Source of the DNA: Xanthobacteraceae bacterium
GTDB taxonomy: Bacteria; Pseudomonadota; Alphaproteobacteria; Rhizobiales; Xanthobacteraceae
Reading direction: 5' to 3'
Assembly (NCBI GenBank): GCA_022841625.1
Contig: JALHRD010000041.1
Location: forward strand, 1-37,830
Length of the DNA: 37,830 bases
Shown here: one piece after another, positions 33,005-37,830 of the stretch
How positions within the stretch are numbered: the first letter of the stretch is position 1
Layout: each line of letters opens with the position of its first letter
Translations under genes and position numbers: made by a program
The notes under the pieces: generated by a model
The model's database searches: none
Told to the model about the DNA's origin: nothing
Seen by the model: the letters and a program-made list of their open reading frames with translations, nothing else

Positions 33005-34090
33005 ATGCCCAATGTTTTCTGTCGTCTTGCTCTGGCGCTGTGGATTGTGGCGACAACCGCAACTGGCGCATTCGCCCAGTCCGAGCCGCGGGAGGTCGTG
33101 GTCGCAACCCGTATCCTGCCGCCTTTGGTGATCGAGCAAAAGGGCCAACTCACCGGCTTCAGTATTGACCTCTGGAATGCCATTGCCGAGCGTTTGAAGA
33201 TCAAGACCAACTATCAGCCTGCGCCTAACGTAGCCGCGCTGCTCGATGAAGTGCGCTCATCGCGGGCGGCGCTGGGCATTGCCGCCATATCGATCACGGC
33301 CGCGCGCGAGATTGAATTCGAATTCTCGCAGCCGATGCTCAATGCCGGGTTGCAGATCATGATCCGCGGCAGCAGGGACGGCGGCGGCAATCCGCTGTCC
33401 GATCTGCTCGGATTGTTGTTTTCCTGGACAACCTTGCTGTGGCTCGGGATGGCGCTGCTGCTGTTGCTGGTGCCGGCCCATATCGTCTGGTTCCTGGAGC
33501 GTCGGCACAGCGCCGGCCTCGTTCCGGTCAAGAGTTACATTCCCGGCATTTTCTATGCGATGTACTGGTCGGCCGCGACGCTGGCGACGCAGGCGGAGAA
33601 TCAGCCGCGCCAGTGGTTGGCGCGCATCGTTGCCGTGTTCTGGATGTTCACCGGCATTGTGTTCGTCGCGCTCTACACCGCGCAGCTTGCGGCAACGCTG
33701 ACGGTCCAGCAGATTCAGGGTGGCATCAACGGTCCGGAGGACCTTGTCGGGCGCAAGGTCGCAGCCACGCGCGGCAGCACCGCCGCTGCCGTGCTGCGCG
33801 ATCTGCGGGCGCAGGTTGTCGAGGTCGAGCGCATCGACGACGCTTATCGGGCGCTCAATGAGCGCGATGTCGACGCCGTGGTTTTCGACTCTCCGGTGCT
33901 GCTGTATTACGCCGCCAACGAAGGCAAGGGCCGGGTACAAATGGTCGGCGCACCGTTCCGGAAGGAAGATTACGGCATCGTGTTCCGACCCGGCGATCCG
34001 TTGCGGCGCCAAGTCAGCGCCACGCTGTTGCGATTGCGCGAAGAGGGTGTCTATCAACAAATTTACGATCGCTGGTTCACCAGCCGATAG
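33005..34090 (+). CDS. Prokaryotic ionotropic glutamate receptor-like ligand-gated channel
   Basis: The 361-residue protein is a periplasmic amino-acid-binding domain split by a pore module, the architecture of GluR0. Signal peptide 1-25 (ends AFAQ). Ligand lobe 1 is about 28-125, with R101 in ITAAREIEFEFSQP matching the arginine that grips the ligand carboxylate. Helix M1 is about 137-164, a re-entrant pore segment about 182-203 (YWSAATLATQAEN), and helix M2 about 205-227. This last runs into YTAQLAATLTV (224-234), closely resembling the SYTANLAAFLTV signature of animal receptors. Lobe 2 resumes with INGPEDLVGRKVAATRGST; D295 may bind the amino group. The K+ filter TVGYG of GluR0 is absent. 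Ribosome site AAGGTG. Confidence 0.87.
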   Translation: MPNVFCRLALALWIVATTATGAFAQSEPREVVVATRILPPLVIEQKGQLTGFSIDLWNAIAERLKIKTNYQPAPNVAALLDEVRSSRAALGIAAISITAAREIEFEFSQPMLNAGLQIMIRGSRDGGGNPLSDLLGLLFSWTTLLWLGMALLLLLVPAHIVWFLERRHSAGLVPVKSYIPGIFYAMYWSAATLATQAENQPRQWLARIVAVFWMFTGIVFVALYTAQLAATLTVQQIQGGINGPEDLVGRKVAATRGSTAAAVLRDLRAQVVEVERIDDAYRALNERDVDAVVFDSPVLLYYAANEGKGRVQMVGAPFRKEDYGIVFRPGDPLRRQVSATLLRLREEGVYQQIYDRWFTSR

Positions 34091-34184
34091 GTCTGTGACG
34101 ATCGGGAAATCATGGTTTCGCGGTTGCCGCTGCATTAAAATTTTGAGATTTGGCGGTTGGCGGTTCCTTTGCTAGTGACGGGGC

Positions 34185-35456
34185 ATGCTCCAGGCCGCCC
34201 CGTCTCCCGCACGTCCCCGCGTCCCTTCCCTGATTAAGCGCAACACCGCTTTGGTGGCCCTGTCGCAATCATTCAGCGGCGCCGGCATGCCGCTCGCCTA
34301 TGGCATTGGGCCGCTGATGGTGGTTGCGGTCACCGGCTCGGCTAGCCTGGCGGGACTTTCGGTCGGTCTGTTCGGGCTTAGCCGTTTCCTGGTTTCCTAC
34401 CCAGTCGGCAAGGTGACCGACACCTATGGCCGCAAGCCCGGTATCCAGCTCGGACTCGCGGTCGCATTGCTGGGCGCTTTGGTCGTTGCCTGGTCGCTCA
34501 GCCTGAAAAGCATCGTGGTGCTGACGGCGGGGTTCCTGATCTTCGGGATGGGAATGGCGGCGGCGCATCAGCTGCGCGTCGCGGTCGCGGACATGTTTCC
34601 ACCTGTGCTACGCGCGGAAGCGCTGGGCTATGTGGCGCTCGGTTCGATTGCGGGACTGGCGATCAGCCCGGTGCTGGTCGCCGCGGCCGAACAGATTGCC
34701 CCCGGCCTCGGACAGGATCCGATGGTGCTGCCATGGTTGATGCTGCCGGTGATGATTGTCATCGGCATGGTGCTGGTGACTTTCATCCGTCCAGACCCGA
34801 AAGTAATCGGCGAAAATCTGGCGCTGTATTTTCCGGGGACCACGGCGGTCCATCGTAACGAGCATACGCCGCCAGAATTCAGCATCATGCGCCTGTTGCG
34901 CGTCACGCCGATCCGGCTGGCGGTGGTCGCGAACTGCGCCGCACAGGGCAATATGTCGATTGTGATGGTGCTGACCTCGCTTGTGCTCCATCACCACGGC
35001 CATTCGCTGACGGCGATCGCGCTCTCGCACATGTTCCACACCGTCGGCATGTTCGGTTTCACGATTCCGCTTGGCCGGCTTGCCGATCGCCTGGGGCGTG
35101 AGCAGGTGATGTATCCCGGCGTCGCGATCGCGCTGGTGGGCGCGGTGTTGGTGACGTTTACCGCGGCATTCTGGTCGGTCACGCTGGGCACGTTCCTGGT
35201 CGGTCTCGGCTGGGCGGCGGCCAATGTCGCATCGACGGCGTTGATCGCGGATCGAACGGAAACCGCCGAGCGCGGTCGCGCCATCGGCGTCAATGACAGC
35301 GCCGCCGGCGGGATGACCGTCGCCACCGCATTCGTGACCGGCCCGCTGGTGCAATGGGGCGGCCTGCCGGCCGCCGGTATGGTGGCGGTGGTGTTTGCGC
35401 TGGTGCCGCTCGCGATGCTTGCGGCGCATCGCATGCGCGGGCCAGCACAGACTTAA
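34185..35456 (+). CDS. Major facilitator superfamily transporter
   Basis: A 423-residue protein with about 12 membrane helices. The MFS motif between helices 2 and 3 is GKVTDTYGRKPGIQLG, with its degenerate repeat in the second half (LGRLADRLGREQVMYPG). The substrate-determining helices do not resemble a family I can name; the export-like spacing and the lack of a sugar-porter signature suggest a drug/metabolite-type carrier. The start ATG 34185 is preceded only by a weak GACGGGG. It is 94 bases after the channel gene and convergent with the oxidoreductase gene; no operon partner is evident. Confidence 0.9.
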   Translation: MLQAAPSPARPRVPSLIKRNTALVALSQSFSGAGMPLAYGIGPLMVVAVTGSASLAGLSVGLFGLSRFLVSYPVGKVTDTYGRKPGIQLGLAVALLGALVVAWSLSLKSIVVLTAGFLIFGMGMAAAHQLRVAVADMFPPVLRAEALGYVALGSIAGLAISPVLVAAAEQIAPGLGQDPMVLPWLMLPVMIVIGMVLVTFIRPDPKVIGENLALYFPGTTAVHRNEHTPPEFSIMRLLRVTPIRLAVVANCAAQGNMSIVMVLTSLVLHHHGHSLTAIALSHMFHTVGMFGFTIPLGRLADRLGREQVMYPGVAIALVGAVLVTFTAAFWSVTLGTFLVGLGWAAANVASTALIADRTETAERGRAIGVNDSAAGGMTVATAFVTGPLVQWGGLPAAGMVAVVFALVPLAMLAAHRMRGPAQT

Positions 35457-35483
35457 ACCGCAGGGGACGGAACCCGCGGCGCG

Positions 35484-36485
35484 TCAATCGGTTTTAAGGA
35501 TTTCCGCGATCTCGATCCTGCGGCCCTCGCGCGCCGCGCGAATACCGGCGCGCACCACCGCGAGTGAACGTGTCGCCGGCTCGCCGCCCATTTCGGGGGC
35601 GCCGTTGCCTTGGCAGGCGGCGGCGAATTCCTCCAACTCCTCGACAAACGTATCGTTGCTCTGGGTGGCGACCGCGGTCGGTTTCTTCTCGCCGCGCTTG
35701 AGCAGCCGCAGGCCATTATGCATGTCGTAATAGGCGGTCGCTTCCTTGCCGTAGATATTCATCAGATAATATTCCGATGCCGAGGCGTAGCTCGCGTTCA
35801 GGGTCGAAAGCGCGCCATTCTCATGTTCGAGGATCAAACTGGCGACATCCGGATTATCGCCCGGTAGCACCAGTTGCGACGATTGCGCGCGCACCGCCAT
35901 CACCGGCCCCATCAGATATTCCAATACGTCGGTGTAGTGGATGCCGATCTGAAGCATCACCCCGCCCGGCATGCCGGCGGCCTGATAGCGCCAGGACGAA
36001 AGATCGAACTGGCCGAGCCGGTCGCGGCTGATATTGGCTTCGGCATTGACCAGTTTGCCGAAAGCACCGGCATCGATCTGCTGTTTGACCAGCCGGAAAT
36101 GATGTTCGCGCCGACGCTGATAGCCAAGCGCCAGCACCACGCCGGCCTTGCGGCAGGCCTCGCTGATGGCGTGCCCATCCGTCACGGTATTGGCGATCGG
36201 CTTGTCGAGGAACACATGCTTCCCGGCAGAGGCGGCGGCGCGCGTCGTTTCAAGGTGGACATCGTTCGGCGTGGTGTTGATGATCGCCTTGATGGTGGGA
36301 TCGGCCAGAACTTCATCGAAGCTCGTGGCCGGACGGCACTTGTATTTGGTTGCAAAAGCGGTGCGCTTGTCGGCCGATCGGGTGTAGCAGGCCGCGATCT
36401 CAATCTTCTTCGATCGCGTGATGGCATCGGCCAAGACGTCCGACCACCAACCCATTCCGATGCAGGCTACGCGCAGAGGTTCCAT
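35484..36485 (-). CDS. Gfo/Idh/MocA-family oxidoreductase
   Basis: A 333-residue NAD(P)-dependent enzyme. The Rossmann motif is in VACIGMGWWSD near the N-terminus. The catalytic lysine motif, usually EKP, reads LDKPIA, and the substrate-domain motif is GGVMLQIGIHYTDVLEYL, where the histidine and final aspartate are conserved but the usual first aspartate is glutamine. The family oxidises or reduces sugars, inositols and related compounds; the substrate here is unknown. ATG 36485 is preferred to the GTG three codons upstream. It follows the GlcG/HbpS-like gene by 33 bases on the minus strand. Confidence 0.9.
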   Translation of the reverse strand: MEPLRVACIGMGWWSDVLADAITRSKKIEIAACYTRSADKRTAFATKYKCRPATSFDEVLADPTIKAIINTTPNDVHLETTRAAASAGKHVFLDKPIANTVTDGHAISEACRKAGVVLALGYQRRREHHFRLVKQQIDAGAFGKLVNAEANISRDRLGQFDLSSWRYQAAGMPGGVMLQIGIHYTDVLEYLMGPVMAVRAQSSQLVLPGDNPDVASLILEHENGALSTLNASYASASEYYLMNIYGKEATAYYDMHNGLRLLKRGEKKPTAVATQSNDTFVEELEEFAAACQGNGAPEMGGEPATRSLAVVRAGIRAAREGRRIEIAEILKTD

Positions 36486-36518
36486 TGCTATCACTCGTTA
36501 CTGTTCGCTTCTTAACTG

Positions 36519-36959
36519 TTACTTCCAGCTGGCTTTGATCGCTTCCACCGCCTCGCGCGCGATGCGCGCATCGGTTTCCCAGTCGCCGCCGCTGACGCCA
36601 ATACCGCCGATGCATTCGCCGCCGGCAATCACCGGCGCCCCGCCTTCCATCGCGGTCCAGCGCTCTGGCCCCGCCGCCAGCGCAAGGCCGATCGCATGAT
36701 TGGTATCGAGATCCTGCCCCACCGCTCCCTTGGCCGAAGTGATGCGCTTGTTGGAGGCCGCGCAGACTGCCTTGGTGGTCGCGGATTGCTGGGTGTGGAA
36801 GCGTCCCCCATCCATGCGTTCGAACGCCAGGAGGTGTCCGCCGGCATCGACCACGGCGCATGAGATCGCGATCCCGGCCGTCCGCGCTTTGGCGACGGCA
36901 GTGTCCACCATCGTCTTTGCGCCTTGATGGGTCAGGCGTTTGGCGTCGGCGACAAACAT
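36519..36959 (-). CDS. GlcG/HbpS-like protein (DUF336 family)
   Basis: A 146-residue protein. The start ATG 36959 is set by the family's N-terminus (AKRLTHQGAKTMVDTAVAKAR); the frame upstream is low quality. Family blocks are ISCAVVDAGGHLLAFERMDG, TTKAVCAASNKR, and the C-terminal GGAPVIAGGECIGGIGVSGG. Members bind haem (HbpS) or accompany glycolate and other catabolic operons (GlcG) with unclear function. It is first in a minus pair with the Gfo/Idh/MocA oxidoreductase, which suggests a metabolic accessory role. Confidence 0.9.
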   Translation of the reverse strand: MFVADAKRLTHQGAKTMVDTAVAKARTAGIAISCAVVDAGGHLLAFERMDGGRFHTQQSATTKAVCAASNKRITSAKGAVGQDLDTNHAIGLALAAGPERWTAMEGGAPVIAGGECIGGIGVSGGDWETDARIAREAVEAIKASWK

Positions 36960-37201
36960 GGGACCTTCGTCTCGGTTGGGTCGATTGCGGGGAGGTGTTG
37001 AGGGCGAGATTTCTTTGCCAGTTGGCCTCGGGGCAAGCAAGCCCTGAAGGCTGCGGCAATCCTGTCCGTTGTGTAGGACGCTGAACAGTATCGCGCGTTC
37101 GGGGCGATTTCGGGGCGGGCTTTGCTGGTTTGATCCAGCGCAAGGTCGTGGGGCGCGTTTTGGGGTTGGTTTACTAACCTTCTCCATGAAAGGAGTGTCG
37201 C

Positions 37202-37417
37202 ATGACCCAAAATGTCGGGACGATCGATCGGATTATCCGGATCGTAGTCGGGTTGTTATTGATCGCTTACGCTATTCCGATCTGGTTTGTGCCGTCGGCG
37301 TGGAACTGGGTTGGTTGGATTGGCGTGATCCCGCTGCTGACGGGCGTGTTCGGAACGTGCCCATTGTATAGCCTGCTCGGGCTGACGACTTGTCCGTTGA
37401 ACCGCAGCGGACGATGA
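37202..37417 (+). CDS. DUF2892 small membrane protein
   Basis: A 71-residue protein with two membrane helices (about 9-27 and 36-55) and the DUF2892 pattern NVGTIDRIIRIVVGLLLI, then GVFGTCPLYSLLGLTTCP, with its paired cysteines C53 and C64. The family is often found beside rhodanese or efflux genes. A good ribosome site (GAAAGGAG) precedes the ATG. Its stop overlaps the next ATG (ATGA), so it was co-transcribed with the HlyD-type adaptor gene. Confidence 0.9.
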   Translation: MTQNVGTIDRIIRIVVGLLLIAYAIPIWFVPSAWNWVGWIGVIPLLTGVFGTCPLYSLLGLTTCPLNRSGR

Positions 37418-37740
37418 TCGGCTATCCGAGGCTTGCTGCGGGCTTGGTGCTTGTCGCCTTGGCGGCCGGCGGTGCGGTCTATTGGCGGAGTACCACCGAA
37501 ATACCGGTGAGGGTCGCGACCATTGAGCGCGACGTTCAGGTCCGGGTCTTCGGCATCGGCACGGTGGAGGCGCAGATCGTTTCCAAGGTCGGGTTTCAGG
37601 TGAGCGGTCGGGTCGTGTCCGTCCGTGCGGATCAGGGCGAACTCGTAACGGCGGGCACGCTACTGGCGAAACTGGACGACGATGCGCAGCGCGCCAAGCT
37701 CATGAAGAGCGCGGCATTAGGTAGCAAATGCACCAACTGA
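37414..37740 (+). pseudogene. HlyD-family efflux adaptor, truncated
   Basis: The 108-residue frame begins as a membrane-fusion protein of an efflux system: an N-terminal membrane anchor (6-23), then VQVRVFGIGTVEAQIVSKVGFQVSGRVVSVRADQGELVTAGTLLAKLDDD, the biotinyl-lipoyl-like half-motif. In intact members a long coiled coil of over 200 further residues follows from AQRAKLMKS. Here the frame departs at about residue 100 (37708-37720) into unrelated sequence and stops. The break looks like insertion of foreign DNA. The start ATG overlaps the DUF2892 stop; TTG 37390 is an alternative. Confidence 0.8.
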
Positions 37741-37830
37741 CTTGAGGGCAGACGTTGTCGGTTCGGCTATCTTTCGCCAATGGCGAACACGATCCTTTTG
37801 GCAGGGCTGGTCAAGCGCCGTGCGCAACTG
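37711..37830. mobile_element. Possible left end of an inserted element
   Basis: From about 37711 the sequence no longer continues the HlyD-type gene and a new short gene begins at 37780. No terminal inverted repeat or target duplication can be tested because the other end lies outside the window. The boundary is approximate. Confidence 0.4.
37780..37830 (+). CDS. Start of a small protein, probably belonging to the inserted element (partial)
   Basis: Only 17 codons are visible, reading MANTILLAGLVKRRAQL, and the frame is open at the window end. From memory this opening resembles small coiled-coil proteins found with recombinase genes in Hyphomicrobiales elements (MADTILxGLxxKRAELAG type), but the match is too short to be firm. 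No strong ribosome site is visible. Confidence 0.4.
   Translation, partial: MANTILLAGLVKRRAQL

Noticed and set aside
34608-35429. Long minus-strand open frame opposite the MFS transporter
   Set aside because: Rich in His/Arg/Gln with no domain character; typical antisense shadow of a hydrophobic GC-rich gene.
36960-37187. N-terminal extension of the GlcG/HbpS-like protein
   Set aside because: Pro/Arg-rich, no family similarity; the domain starts at ATG 36959.
37069-37371. Plus-strand frame overlapping the DUF2892 gene
   Set aside because: Out of frame with the recognised DUF2892 protein, which has a good ribosome site and conserved cysteines.

Overview
The window looks like chromosomal DNA of a GC-rich alphaproteobacterium of the order Hyphomicrobiales (Bradyrhizobium/Rhodopseudomonas/Xanthobacteraceae-like). 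This rests on gene content (a CheR-CheD-CheB-CheA chemotaxis set, many tripartite-tricarboxylate and ABC-type solute receptors, GntR/FCD regulation), on codon usage, and on a palindromic intergenic repeat of a type I recall from that group. No tRNA, rRNA or CRISPR array was seen.

Region 1 (1-8487) is a chemotaxis operon on the plus strand: the end of a methyl-accepting receptor, cheR, cheD, cheB, a STAS-CheY fusion, cheA, cheY and a small protein carrying a DxxxQ motif like that of CheY-P phosphatases. Facing it on the minus strand are a single-domain response regulator, whose tail resembles the CheY-P-binding peptide of FliM/CheZ, and an unknown helical protein.

Region 2 (8488-20049) is a catabolic island. 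It starts with an exported methyltransferase-fold protein. Two operons then diverge near position 13000. One (minus) encodes an acyl-CoA-dehydrogenase-fold flavoprotein, an Asp/Glu-racemase-family enzyme and a solute receptor. The other (plus) encodes LigB-like and LigA-like proteins, a D-2-hydroxyacid dehydrogenase and a class II aldolase-family enzyme. A further minus-strand operon encodes a second racemase-superfamily protein and three solute receptors, two of them tandem paralogues. The substrate is unknown; an aromatic or dicarboxylic acid is plausible. Several enzymes appear to lack textbook catalytic residues.

Region 3 (20050-30615) is an oxalate-utilisation cluster: tctC-tctB-tctA (a complete tripartite transporter), a GntR/FCD regulator with a perfect 17-bp palindrome upstream, oxalyl-CoA decarboxylase, formyl-CoA:oxalate CoA-transferase with a histone-H1-like lysine-rich N-terminus, a stand-alone 10-formyl-THF hydrolase/formyltransferase-type protein, and formate-THF ligase. 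Together they could import oxalate, decarboxylate it as the CoA thioester and pass the one-carbon unit to tetrahydrofolate.

Region 4 (30616-37830) is mixed: a short citrate-synthase/citryl-CoA-lyase-like protein with a TctC-type receptor, a VOC protein behind a recognisable promoter, a prokaryotic ionotropic-glutamate-receptor-like channel, an MFS transporter, a Gfo/Idh/MocA oxidoreductase, a GlcG/HbpS-like protein and a DUF2892 membrane protein. A HlyD-type adaptor gene is cut short at about 37710, apparently by a mobile element whose first gene begins at 37780 and runs off the window.
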